DNA of 64,000 nucleotides from Brachycybe producta (Eukaryota > Arthropoda > Diplopoda > Playtdesmida > Andrognathidae). A program made the position numbers and the translations under genes. The notes beneath the pieces were generated by a model that was given only the letters and a program-made list of their open reading frames with translations, searched no databases and was not told the origin of the DNA. The stretch is from positions 7,439,479-7,503,478 of the forward strand of contig JAUPFP010000003.1 of NCBI GenBank assembly GCA_036925085.1, in the 5' to 3' direction. Positions 32,501-41,502 of the stretch are shown here, piece after piece (positions within the stretch are counted from its first letter, which is position 1; every line of letters starts with the position of its first letter).

Positions 32501-32722
32501 AACTTGGCATATAAGGCTGAGAGGGGTACGGTGGTCGCACGGTATTCTGACCTAGTCTACGAGATAGAATTCGTAGACGGTTATGGTCGGAAGGTGCGCG
32601 ACCGGTTTCATGTCGATAACCTGAAGCCGTATATACCCACCTGCACTGTGAGAGAGGAAGATGGACTTGGTGTCTCTGACACCTCCTCCGATGCGGACAG
32701 CGATGCCACGGAGGAATGTTGA
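29576..32722 (+). CDS. pol: E2 pol: RT, RNase H (deleted core), integrase
   Basis: A long open frame (1055 codons counted from 29555). The protease/RT linker is followed by RT (SPYASPILLVRKKDGGFRF, YLDD near 30637-30650), RNase H (HTDASGYGLG, VTDHHALC), the integrase zinc finger (HFGMFKTYQRLR..CLVCQRAR), DDE residues in MDFVGPFP, VSDRGSQF and ANGLTEHTNK, and the DRFHVDNLKPYIP module. About 25 residues around the RNase H TEQEC glutamate and about a dozen before DADALSRYP are missing compared with E1, both in frame. The frame is therefore intact but RNase H should be dead. It ends DATEEC, earlier than E1. Confidence 0.93.
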   Translation, partial: RPEPLSGAEKFVLCDRENVWLPAHVRRVVSVTLVEHDGPGQLLLVEPHRKALGGRGVLAVAGIAAANRLGTYDIWLENVENAPIALETGEDVATAQAVEAAIVVGLEEPSKLRGGDPTQKTVRPGEASSKLRGAYGNGCQVLNVATAPTLEECLQIGLNLKPEEARQLREFLLARRDHFAFDFTELGETSLVEHTIDTGGQPPVRKGLRRTAPVARAVEKEEVAKMLDAGVIQPSRSPYASPILLVRKKDGGFRFCMDYRKLNAQTKLDQYPLPRIDDALDSLAGAKFFATLDLASGYWQVRMAEPDVEKTAFICSQGLFEFRKMPFGLCNAPATMQRALDLLLAGHKWETCLVYLDDIIVFGNTFEQFLERLSTVLGLLRGAELKLQPKKCFFGFNKVRYLGHVVSAEGVAPDPDLVRAVQEFHVPTTVTGVRSFLGLAGYYRRFIKDFAKVARPLHDLTKKDVSFEWSDQCKLAFARLKAFLTEAPVLTMYDPRGEVIIHTDASGYGLGVVVYQKLPEDSVPRVLTYASRIMKGAYLFNREFVIVTDHHALCYLQTAKNLQGRLGRWQMQLQEYRFKVDADALSRYPVRDVAELSLPEYVEADVGEVIYHIRSEVDWVKEQEADGWCSKVKSEIFRDPNSNLRFKFMVADDLLFAIRSIQDRLRTVLVVPKSCRAFCLRKLHDIPEAGHFGMFKTYQRLRSCFYWIGMKRDTAEYVKSCLVCQRARQFARSQGFLQPIVPEYPVDTWGMDFVGPFPASVGGVTYVLIMVDYFTRYGVARAVRRATAACVVKFLKDEILSVYGTPKALVSDRGSQFSSKVLLKFRERYNIAHHFTMAYHPQANGLTEHTNKTVMETIKRYLDPLKEQRDWWDKLRPAVWVYNTAVQESTHFSPYQLLFGREPRMEIDNLLPNGPARDLPDQQAVEEQARQRLTAAQKRQKERYNAGGVEPPRYQPGDQVWIRDQAGKLGQAKKWNLAYKAERGTVVARYSDLVYEIEFVDGYGRKVRDRFHVDNLKPYIPTCTVREEDGLGVSDTSSDADSDATEEC

Positions 32723-32973
32723 TAACCAGAATAATGGTACTCTTGCTGATAGCTTGCTAGGATTAATAGCTAAAGCACTCACTTCACTAGGAATAAGACT
32801 ACGATACTAGTAAATAGTCTTAGGGAAATCAGTTGTATGCAACAGTTGTTATAATTATTTACTTTCAGATTTAATATTCTCTTATTGACGATGATGATGA
32901 CTATGGCCACAAAGAAACCTTTCGAAATAGAAGTATGTAGATGGGAAAGATCACAGAAATTCTGCCAAGTTAA
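32723..32973. other. Junction between E2 and the env region
   Basis: Non-coding by eye. It starts right after the E2 pol stop with unrelated AT-rich sequence, marking the break that removed the E2 3' end and the pol of the env-bearing element. Confidence 0.6.
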
Positions 32974-33561
32974 AGAAACCATGGAAATACACAAGTACAG
33001 CAATCACGTACTGGAGAAAATTGCAAAATATGCCTATTAAAATGGGCTTCAAAAGTAATTTCGTCTAAAGGAGAAATTACCTCAGTAAACGTGTTTATTT
33101 TAAAACAAAAAGAAGATAAAAATGGTCATGATTTTGTATATAAATGTTCTAATCAAGGTTTACCCTGCTCATGCCAGAAAACAGAATGTTCAGGTTCAAC
33201 TACATATTGTGACATCACAAAAAAATGCTCGAAAAATGGAACATGTCATTGTACAGTAGCAAAAGCCAAAACCACAATGGTACATGTCAATACGGAAGGA
33301 AAAGAGATTGAAAATTTTGAAATAGTATCATTCAAAAAATGCTATTTCAATTTTTCTTGTGCTCAAGAAAAACCACAAAGGAGTAGACGCCACTTGATGG
33401 CTCTTGAAACATTTAATACTAAAATAGGTGAAGATTTTGTAACCTTCACTGAACCAATACTAACAGTCAGTTCAGAAGGGACTGTCATTATCAGGAAAAT
33501 GGGAGTGCAAAGAATCTTCCAAATCAAAAGAGAAAAAGTAAATTGTCATTCCCGATGAATT
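32974..33561 (+). pseudogene. Env N-terminal (Gn-like) fragment
   Basis: Open from a stop at 32971 to a stop at 33559. It is Cys-rich (CSNQGLPCSCQKTEC, CDITKKCSKNGTCHC), then strand-rich (VSFKKCYFNFSCAQ, FVTFTEPILTVSS). A frame change near 33540 leads to IPDEFTLEEGEMHVIFV before another stop. It lies directly upstream of the fusion-type glycoprotein, as the receptor-binding partner does in Gn-Gc polyproteins. The family of this part is not recognised; the name comes from position. Confidence 0.5.
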
Positions 33562-33635
33562 TACACTTGAAGAAGGTGAAATGCATGTTATTTTTGTAAC
33601 CATAAAAGGTAGATTAAATTAAAACTTCTTACCAT

Positions 33636-35468
33636 TTGATGGGAAGGGAAATATGTCAACACACAAAATGTTTTTTATGCGTGGCTTTCATTTATAATCT
33701 AGAATGCATGCCTGTATATATGCAGTATGATATTATTATAACACTTATGATTCTAACTAGTATTTTGATTTTATATATTCGATTAGTATTAAGATGCATA
33801 TGGGATTATTTTGCATTTTTGTTAAAAATATTGTATATTGTATACCGCATGATAAAAGGGTGTTTTAAAATAGGAATGTTATGTGGTGTAATGACAGGAA
33901 CAAAACTAAAAACCCAAGTAAAGAAAACTCAAGATAAATTGCAAGATATGGAGAATGGACTGTTATGTGCACCAAACACTCCCCTCTTCTATATCATGCT
34001 CATTATGGGAATTTTTCTATCACCATTTTCACTTGTATCAAACAAATGCACTGAACATAAATCAATACCCGCTAAAGTATTTGAATGTCAAGAAACTGTT
34101 ACTGGTAAACAATGTTCCTTGGCCACACACATGCAAATCACACTCAACAACCTAGAATACTCGGTATGTGTATGGTTGACTGATCACCAAGACAATCACG
34201 TAGCTGCACTTGAATTCGAGTTTGCCTCTGTGGACTGTCAATGGATTACCCAACAGATGTATAACACATTTTTAACTACACTACATACAGTTAATCAAGT
34301 TGCATGCCCACAAAATGCATACTGTGGTTGGGGTGAACATTGTCACCGAGATTACAAATTTCAAGCACTAACCAAAGAGGCCTTAGATTGGCCAGGTGTC
34401 ACAAACTGTTTTGCAGGAGACTCAGGCAGTATGTGCTCCATAATAGATTCCCAACCATGTCACCATTATCGTTGGTACCTGAAACCCAGATACATGTTTA
34501 CATACGAAGTTAGAAAAATCATAGGAATGGCCTGCAAACCAACAGTAAAATTTACAATAACCATCAATGACACAAAGGAAACTCACTTGATCCAAACCAT
34601 TAAGAAAATGAAAGGATATGTACACGTTGAAGTAGTTGGTGTCTTCGACCAGGCCACGGATATTCCTTCTAGACATTTAATACAAATATATCACGATCCC
34701 AGTGAAGCATATATAGAAACTGCCTCTGAACCACATAGACCTACAAGAGGTCACATTGGAGACGTTCAAGCCGGAGATCTTTCAACAAACATGTTTTCCA
34801 TTGATGAACAGATGGTTCAATGTAGTTTCTATGAAGAACGCATGACTTGTAATAAGCAGCCCTCCTACTTGAAACGAAGGAAACCATTCTACCTTTTTCT
34901 CTTTCCAATCACAAGCTATTCATTGGGGAAGATGGAACTTTAAAATCCACCTTACTAACATCCAGTCCTGCAGTTATATTTGTAACAATGGGGGATTACA
35001 AGATAAAACTGAAAACTATAAAACTTTGTCCAAAGTTAGAACAAATCCTTTCCCATAAAGGATGTCACTCTTGTATAACACTTGCAACCTTAAAAATCCA
35101 AGCCTACAGTACATGCCTACCAGGAGAAATCCAGGTACAATTCAACAGCATTCCCATTGCTACACAATCCATATCATTCAAAAGCACATCGGATACATTT
35201 GAGATACAGATAAAAGTTAATAAAAAAATGCATAAAAGACAAAATATGTCTCGTGTCCAAAGTAGGTTCCTCCTGTGAATTACTAAACATATGCCTAGAA
35301 GACCCAACACTTTATTTTACCAATGCAAATCAAAGTTCTGTGACAAGTTTTGGTAGTTTTTGCACCAGGTGAACCTTTTTCTTTTTTTTCCAACTAACTT
35401 CCTTATTTGGAGATCTAAGTGGACAATTATATAAAGGTGCCATACTTATACTAATTATTTTTGTATAA
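33636..35468 (+). pseudogene. env: Env C-terminal: phlebovirus-type Gc (class II fusion) remnant
   Basis: The first frame (33636-34945) has two hydrophobic segments (about residues 30-75 and 110-130; the second looks like an internal signal peptide), then a Cys-rich ectodomain: SVCVWLTD, CGWGEHCHRDYKF, GDSGSMCSIIDSQPC, GHIGDVQAGDL and CSFYEERMTC. The spacing of these Cys pairs and the GDVQ motif match the phlebovirus Gc group, also known as env in several invertebrate retroelements. It continues after a frameshift near 34915 (GCHSCITLATLKIQAYSTC) and another near 35270 to a terminal hydrophobic anchor (YKGAILILIIFV) with a stop at 35466. The known role is membrane fusion at low pH. Two frameshifts make this copy non-functional. 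Pol of the same element is missing, so classification (BEL/Pao or other) is open. Confidence 0.75.
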
Positions 35469-35638
35469 CTGTACATTCCATCCTGTTGTGTAAGTATTAA
35501 GGGCAGATAACATGTCTACCATGTCCAAATAAATAATCTGTAACTTTTACAGCATATATTAAGTATTAAACATACATCGTGATACGGTGCCATTCATCAA
35601 GTGAAAAAAGATCAGTGAATTTGAACATTTTCCTTGCA

Positions 35639-36260
35639 ATGGAACCGCCACCAGAGTTCAGAAGACACATGAAGAGAGTGTCTCAGTGGATTGACGAAGT
35701 GAAAGGACACAAAACAAAAACGTTTGCTAAGGAAGAAAACACTCCAAGCCAAAAACAACCTAGTGAATAGCCAAAACTTTCAGGTACCGGTTGTTCCTAA
35801 GAGAAAAACTCTTCTCCCAACACCTTTAACTACACGTCTTCTTCTTTTGCCACCACTCATGTGTACTTCCAAGCGAATCGACACCTCATCATGGCCAGCT
35901 CTACTACGGCAACTACCCTCAACAGTTCGACCAGTGAGCCCCATCCACAGTCGACCAAGTAGTCAAAGAAGAGAAAATCCGGACGAATATATCCAGCCAC
36001 AGACAGTAACAGCATCACCCGTACCAAAAGCACTTTCACATAACAGAACACATCAACCGGACGCTTCATTTTGGCAAAAACTTTTTAAAGAACTTCCAAC
36101 GGAGATACGAGCATTAAGCCCTCTCAGGGACAAGACTGGCTCTCTAAAGAGGAACTATCCTGGCCCCATAAAAACAACTCATCAGGACAAACAAAAATGT
36201 GTACCGCTACAGTGCATTATTCCATTTATTGACCTGGAACCAGATCTACTTGTGCCTAAG
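35639..36260 (+). pseudogene. Accessory ORF after env, first part
   Basis: It starts at ATG 35639 (MEPPPEFRRHMKRVSQWIDE). One frame change near 35770 leads to a Pro-rich protein that is open until E3 interrupts it at 36261. It contains a motif twice: SSWPALLRQLPSTVRPVSPI and ASFWQKLFKELPTEIRALSP, about 55 residues apart. There is no signal peptide or known domain. It lies between env and the polypurine tract, where accessory genes lie. The rest is at 41277-41412. Function unknown. Confidence 0.6.
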
Positions 36261-36490
36261 TGTGACGACCCAGTTTTGCTCCTCTGGTGAGCAAAACAAA
36301 ATACCTGTTGTCGTCTGCTAGGCGCCTGTAATTAGGCTGCCAGGCAGACGACAAAATGGCCAGCAAGAGTCACTGTCCTCCCCCGGGTGAAGCAGCCTGG
36401 GGATGATATATAATGGCGGTGGCCATTATTATCTCGACAGTGGAAAGTAGACCCTTATGCCTTGTGCATGTGTGTGCTCTCATCTTATTT
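36261..36490 (+). mobile_element. Truncated 5' LTR of E3
   Basis: The start TGTGACGACCCAG up to CATCTTATTT matches 40498-40727 of the 3' LTR. It contains the upstream hairpins and the TATATAATGGCGG region and lacks the R-U5 part. Confidence 0.93.
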
Positions 36491-37158
36491 TTTCTGATCA
36501 AGATCTCTCACCTGAGTTTTTCCATAGAGATTTGCGCTGTGTATCTGCCCCTAGAAAGGCACGCGGCAGTGGAATCACTATGGTAACAGTAGTGGAGGCG
36601 GCTAATGAGGTTTTAGCCGCCAAGCCGCCGCTGCTAGCTATCTCTCCGGTGAAGTTAGCGGCTAAGTGCCATCTTGTTTTAAAATTAAAATATAGACAGA
36701 CGTTTGCCGCTAATAATTCTAAAAAACTTATTTTTCACCAGAGAAACGGCAAAAACTTGAGGCATCTGGATGCACAAAATAAAAAATTAAGTCCAAAAAG
36801 GGGAATTTCCTTTTCTTGCACTTGGGCAACACTTATTTATTGCTTTTTGGTGTGTCAAGCGGTCATTGACCACTTGAACACTTGGTTTTGGTGGAGGCAT
36901 TGCCGTCATGGTTTTGACGGTGATGCTACCGCCGACGGGGCTGGCAATTACACGGTGTTTGACTGTTCGAACGCCGTGAAATTTGGTGGTGACCGAGTTC
37001 TACGGAGTTTGGATGGGCAGAAGGTGTCTTTCGCTGGTTCTGTCTGGGAAACCACCGTGGAGAACGGTTTCGACCGTAGACCACGGTGTTCTAACGGACA
37101 GAAGTGGTTTTTCAAGGTAAAAGTCCGTGTAAACCACTCCCCAAGCCACCTGAATTGA
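36491..37158 (+). pseudogene. E3 pol tail and spacer ORF
   Basis: An open frame matching the tail of E1 pol: DQDLSPEFFHRDLRCVSAP, EAANEVLAAKPPLLAISPVK, LAAKCHLVLKLK, a hydrophobic FSCTWATLIYCFLVCQAVID and HLNTWFWWRH. The frame and amino-acid pattern are kept in both copies over about 170 codons despite DNA differences, so it may be coding, perhaps with a membrane segment. It includes a palindrome at 36855-36877 and the GGCGGCTAA..TTTAGCCGCC arms at about 36596-36620. Confidence 0.5.
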
Positions 37159-37510
37159 TGGTGCCGATTTTGGACGGACCAAACACTCGTTTGGCTGTTT
37201 CTGACCGTGCGGTCCCCATGAAGGACGATTTTTACCGTGAATCACGGGTTGCGCACGGTGGAAACGCGATTTTGCACGGTGAAAACCCGTGGAAATCGCC
37301 GCCCAAGGTACCGAACCATAAATTGCGGATTTTGGACCGGCCGAAAAAGTTTTTGGCCGGTTCCGACCGGGCGATTTCCATTGGGGACAGCTTTGGCCGT
37401 GTACCATGGTGCCTGCCCGGCCGGAAAGCAAATTTTCATGGTAGAAGCCCGTGGAAATTGCTTCCTACCGTAGTAGGACGATTTCTTACGGTTTTTTTTG
37501 TTTTTTTTAG
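37159..37510 (+). repeat. Palindrome spacer and candidate splice acceptor (E3)
   Basis: Matches 9600-9960 of E1. It contains GACCGGCCGAAAA with TTTTTGGCCGGTTC arms (about 37335-37365) and several ACGG/CCGT pairs, and ends with a T-rich tract and AG at 37509-37510 just before ORF3. Confidence 0.6.
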
Positions 37511-37535
37511 GTGACCACGGCGAAGAAGGAAGACA

Positions 37536-40349
37536 ATGGAGGGGGGCAGCGGTTCCTCCTCCCTCAGCTCTTTGCATCCAGGTGATGCGGAGCTGTTGGA
37601 GTCGGATGCCGCTTGCTCCCCAGACTCTTTGAGTCAGGCCATCGCGGACTTGGCCAACGGCGAACCTTTGGGTCTGCTATTGGTCAAAGATGTTGTGGTG
37701 GCGCGGCCGTCCCCTTGGACTCCTCTATATTATGGGTCTGAGTGGGGACGATTGACACCGCCTCCCACCGTGGAGTCTCCGAGGGCGAAAATTAAGTTGG
37801 GAGCCATGGAGATTCCAGCAGTTGGTGAGCTGGTGCGGGCTAGCACGCCCGTCGAAGAGGCGGCCACCAGTTTGGCGGCTACCTCCCCGACAAAGTGTGA
37901 GACTCCGGCGGACCAAAGCCGGCTAGAATTGGCTAGCCTGGCTGAGGGAAGCAGGGATGCCTCCCTTTTAGGAACCCTTGTTATAGACACGGAGGAGGAG
38001 ATGGACACCACCGAAGATAATGTGGTGCCCTTCTCCAGGCGGTGGCCAGCATATCCTCTCTTCAGAGGACTCTTCGGAGTCTGAAGGAAGAGGATCGGGC
38101 TCCCTGGGTAAACGGTCTTTGACTGGATCCCAGGAGGGTACTCCAGCTAGGAAGGACAGTCCAATTCTGGTCGACCCTGTGGGAGAGACGGAAGCAGCCT
38201 GTCTGGAAAGGCAGGACGAAGTCACGAAGTACCAAACGGTGTCAGGTGGTTTCCAGATGCCGGATGGGAAATGCTACTTCGTTGGAGAGTATCCTACCCA
38301 GAAGTTCAGGAAGGACAGTTCGAAATCCAAGAAAAAGTCCGGAGCTGCTAGGTACTCCGCCAGGATGAAAACTCTGGCGGAGAGAGAGGCTCAGTTGGAG
38401 AAGATGAAGGCTGCAATGGCGAAGTTTACGCCGGCCGTGGGTCTTCTCCCTGAGTCTCGAGCTCATCCTGAGGGAGCCGCAGGGACAGCCTGGCCTGTTG
38501 GCCAACCACTTGTCACGGGTTCGCCCGCGGCAGTGGCTGGTTCTTCGGGTTGGCAGTCTGCAACTCCCAAGAGGAACCGATGAGCAGAAAATAAGGCCAA
38601 TCAGCCTTCTCCTTCCGCTCCGAGGAAGAGCACTCCCCCGCTAGTGGTGGTGGTGGTCAGGGACAAAAACGTCCCCGCCCCTTCACCTCACCAGTGGCAA
38701 GTAATCCGGTGGGGAAGAAGGCCAAGACCTCTTGTGGAGGTCCGGCCGGCTTTCCCAAAGGGAAATGGAGCCAGGAGGACTGCTTGCGGTATCACCAGGC
38801 TCAAGCGGCAAGATGTGCTGCCCTTATCCTTCGGGACAAGAAGGCCGCACGCCGACGGGAGTTTGAGCTCCAGGCCTCTCAGTTTCCGCCCCTGCGGGAA
38901 GCTGATGCCCGGAACCCGCTCAGTACAGGGGAACCTCCCGTCGGAGTTGGTGCCACTCCAGTTCCGAGTGCCACCATGGCCGCTGGGCGATACAAGCTGC
39001 CAAGGCACTTCACCAAGGTGCGGCAGTTAAACCTGTTGGTGGCAAGGGTCAGCCGACCCTTGCACCGGAGAAGAAGAGAAATCTTTCCAAGGATGGGAAG
39101 GGATGCTTCGTGGCAACACGAGCATTCTCAACCATCAGTTCAGCTACGGGAGCTAGTGCAAAGACTAGTACAGCTTCGGATAGAAAGTCTACGACTAGCA
39201 AGTCCGGTCAAACGAAGGGGGCTAACCACCAACCTAAGGCTGACCGGCCCGGTAAGTCTGTGAGCTTAGGTGTGTCCAGCTCACAGCCCGGTAAACCTTC
39301 TCATAAGAAGAAAAAGAAAAAGGGCAAGAAGGCCCATCATGAGAAGAAGGGAGGTCCAAAGACTTCCACCCGTGAGTCCCAGGGGACTGGTGGTAGTGGA
39401 AGTATCGGGATGGAGGAGGAAGAGTCCCGACACGGTGCGACCGTGTCGGCCGGGAGCCAACCGCACCATACGATGGCGCGGATGGATGATAGGTCAATGC
39501 GAGACGTTCTCGGTATACCTTCATCCTCCCCGAAGGTGGGTGCGGTACCAAACTTATTAGTTCGGTTGGTGGGAACTCTCCACTGGGTCAGCTCACCGTT
39601 ACCTAGCGGTGGGGGCAGCCCGGCGGGGAATACTAGTGTTCCCGCCAAACATGGTCCTGTGCCTTCCAGTGGAAGGACACCCTTCTCTCCAGGTCCCGAT
39701 GATGGGGTCTTTGCGGCCCTAGGACCGGAAGAAGTAGCCAGGTCTCCCAAGCCCGAGGGCGAGGGTCGACACTGGTGCAGCGCCTCCATATTCAGAAGGA
39801 GAGGTCTTTCTGAATAACCGGCTTGGTCTGTTGCAGGACCAGCCAGAAATGGGGGGTACCAATACCACGGGTATTATTGCCTGGGAGAGCCACTTCCAGC
39901 CCGTTGTGTGCCGTCGTTGCCGTCATTTGCCACGCATTATGTGCTGGCATTTGGCAGTACAAACTATCCGGTGTTGCTGGTCGTCAACCCGGTAAGAAGA
40001 TGCTACGCCATTTTGGATGTTGTGGGGACAGGAGCTGGACTAGTTCATTTAGCCCAGCTCGCGGCTCCAGCATCTCCTTGGCTGCGACTTGGAAGGTATG
40101 GTTGGGAAATTCATGACCCAACAGCTACGAGGGAGCGTGTCCGATCCTACGGCCGCCCTCGTAGACCTTCTGACAAGTCGGACCTTACGTCAGGTTCCAC
40201 AACTTGACACCCTTGCTATTGAAGAGTTTCGACAGCAAGAGGTGGCAAGACCTGAGTCTTGCCACCTCTTGCTGTCGAAACTCTTCGATAGCAAGGGGAC
40301 TGAGTTCAATCCCGGATTCGGGTGGCGTAACACCCGGATGTGTTCATAG
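37536..40349 (+). pseudogene. ORF3 of E3, frame-shifted
   Basis: ATG at 37536 (MEGGSGSSSLSSLHPGDAEL). The same protein as E1 ORF3, now in several frames with breaks near 38045, 38581, 38990 and 39790. Recognisable blocks are ILSSEDSSESEGRGSG, REAQLEKMKAAMAKF, GPAGFPKGKWSQEDCLRYHQ, the lysine run (KKKKKGKKAHHEKKGG), TRESQGTGGSGSIG and the C-terminal YVLAFGSTNYPVLLVVNPVR. It keeps the residues (KFMTQQLRG) that E1 lost. A 39-nt inverted duplication sits near its 3' end. Confidence 0.85.
40213..40294. repeat. 39-nt inverted duplication in E3 ORF3
   Basis: Arms 40213-40251 and 40256-40294 around the loop CTGA, with one mismatch. The left arm is the normal ORF3 coding sequence (..EEFRQQEVAR..) and the right arm is its reverse complement; E1 and E4 have only one copy. 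It looks like a local template-switch product. Confidence 0.88.
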
Positions 40350-40497
40350 TGGACACGTCGGTGGATGGCAGAGTGGATGGTAGCTCCGTTAAATCCACCA
40401 CCGGAGAACTCAGACTGAAACTGAGTGGGGTCATGGGCGCAATCCTTGCTGGCTCGACTGACCTTATCCCGAGGCGGATCAGGGAAGTTGAGAGGAT

Positions 40498-41276
40498 TGT
40501 GACGACCCAGTTTTGCTCCTCTGGTGAGCAAAACAAAATACCCGTTGTCGTTTGCTAGGCGCCTGTAATTAGGCTGCCAGACAGAGACAAAATGGCCAGC
40601 AAGGGTCACTGTCCTCCCCCAGGTGGAGCAGCCTGGGGGTGATATATAATGGCGGTGGCCATTATTATCTGGACAGTGGAAAGTAGACCCTTATGCCTTG
40701 TGCATGTGTATGCCCTCATCTTATTTCAACAGGTGGCCAAGATGGCCACCATTCATCATCTTCTTTGTTTGTGTTTGGGTGTTTGTCACCTCTTCTCCTG
40801 GCTGGATTAGCCAGGAGATTTATTACCCGATTCTACATGAGTGTTTTTGATAATATTTATTCCTTGAATAAATTATATTCTCGTCGTTTTTTCACTCAAC
40901 CACTGTGTCCGTGTCTCTTTATTTATTACTATAAATAATTACTGGGGAAGTCACTGCGGGGAGGGTGGGGGTTTGCCGGTGGTGTTTTGCCAGTACTTCA
41001 CCGTCCTGTTTCGGCGTGGTTCTCGTCATGTCGGCCGGTGCTTCGAACGCGGTTCCACGGTAGGATTCATCAGGAGTCTACCGTGGATTCTCCGTCTTCT
41101 TCGGCGGCCTTTCATCCGTCGACTTGCGGCGTGGGAGCGTCGCGCGCTACCCGTGGGCACGGACGGGTGCAAGAGGAGGGCTGGTCAGCACTTCGACCCG
41201 TCCCAAGGAGGTCAAGTGGCGGTAAGATGGTTAAATTTACCGGGGGTCATTGTAGCGACCAAGTCGGGTTGTTACA
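40498..41276 (+). mobile_element. 3' LTR of E3
   Basis: 779 bp from TGTGACGACCCAG to GTTACA, preceded by the polypurine tract GGGAAGTTGAGAGGAT. It has the CTCCTGGCT/AGCCAGGAG hairpin (40795-40817), TATATAATGGC (about 40643), AATAAA (about 40867) and the U5 stem CCACGGTAG/CTACCGTGG (about 41056-41087). Confidence 0.95.
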
Positions 41277-41412
41277 TAAGGAAAGTGTACCGCGAGTGTG
41301 TGCCACAAAAAACCTTGTGGAAAAAATACAATGTCTTCCAACAGAATCCACAACAATACAAAATGATTCCATAAAAAGGAATAAAAAAAAAATTCGTCCA
41401 GCGGAACCATAG
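41277..41412 (+). pseudogene. Accessory ORF after env, last part
   Basis: After the target duplication the frame continues ESVPRVCATKNLVEKIQCLP to RNKKKIRPAEP and a stop at 41410-41412. It has a basic C-terminus. Together with 35639-36260 the gene would be roughly 250 codons. Confidence 0.6.
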
Positions 41413-41490
41413 GAGGTGGCAGTAGAGGGAAAACAAACGAAAAATGCTGGACGGGCCTGCAAATGTTTAAACATTCATTTTTAATAATCT

Positions 41491-41502
41491 TGGGGAAAGG
41501 GA
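41491..41502 (+). promoter_or_regulatory. Polypurine tract of the env-bearing element
   Basis: GGGGAAAGGGA lies directly before TGTTATGGCAGC, about 80 nt after the accessory ORF, as expected for the start of a 3' LTR. Confidence 0.6.

Larger units (their letters stand above)
25530..32722 (+). mobile_element. Gypsy element E2, 3' end lost
   Basis: A plus-strand Gypsy element related to E1 but with the LTR-C type. It has a 5' LTR (25530-26312), primer site, hairpin-array leader, ORF0 and gag (broken), protease, and pol ending with a stop at 32720-32722. Spacer, ORF3 and 3' LTR are absent; unrelated env sequence follows immediately, so a deletion or recombination removed them. It is inserted into the third zinc knuckle of the gag above. 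Confidence 0.93.
36261..41276 (+). mobile_element. Gypsy element E3, 5' part deleted
   Basis: A 5.0-kb copy flanked by TAAG at 36257-36260 and 41277-41280. It has the first 230 bp of the 5' LTR, then the region after pol, the palindrome spacer, a broken ORF3, the polypurine tract and a full 3' LTR. Primer site, leader, gag and pol are gone. The junction at 36484-36490 lies in TTATTT, which both the LTR and the downstream sequence carry at this point. Because the missing parts are needed for reverse transcription, the deletion happened after insertion. Confidence 0.92.

Noticed and set aside
33636-34943. Intact viral envelope gene
   Set aside because: The Gc-like reading changes frame near 34915 and 35270, so the gene is broken; annotated as a remnant.
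36261-41276. E3 as a mobile non-autonomous family
   Set aside because: It lacks the primer site and 5' U5, so the deleted form could not be copied; a post-insertion deletion explains it better.
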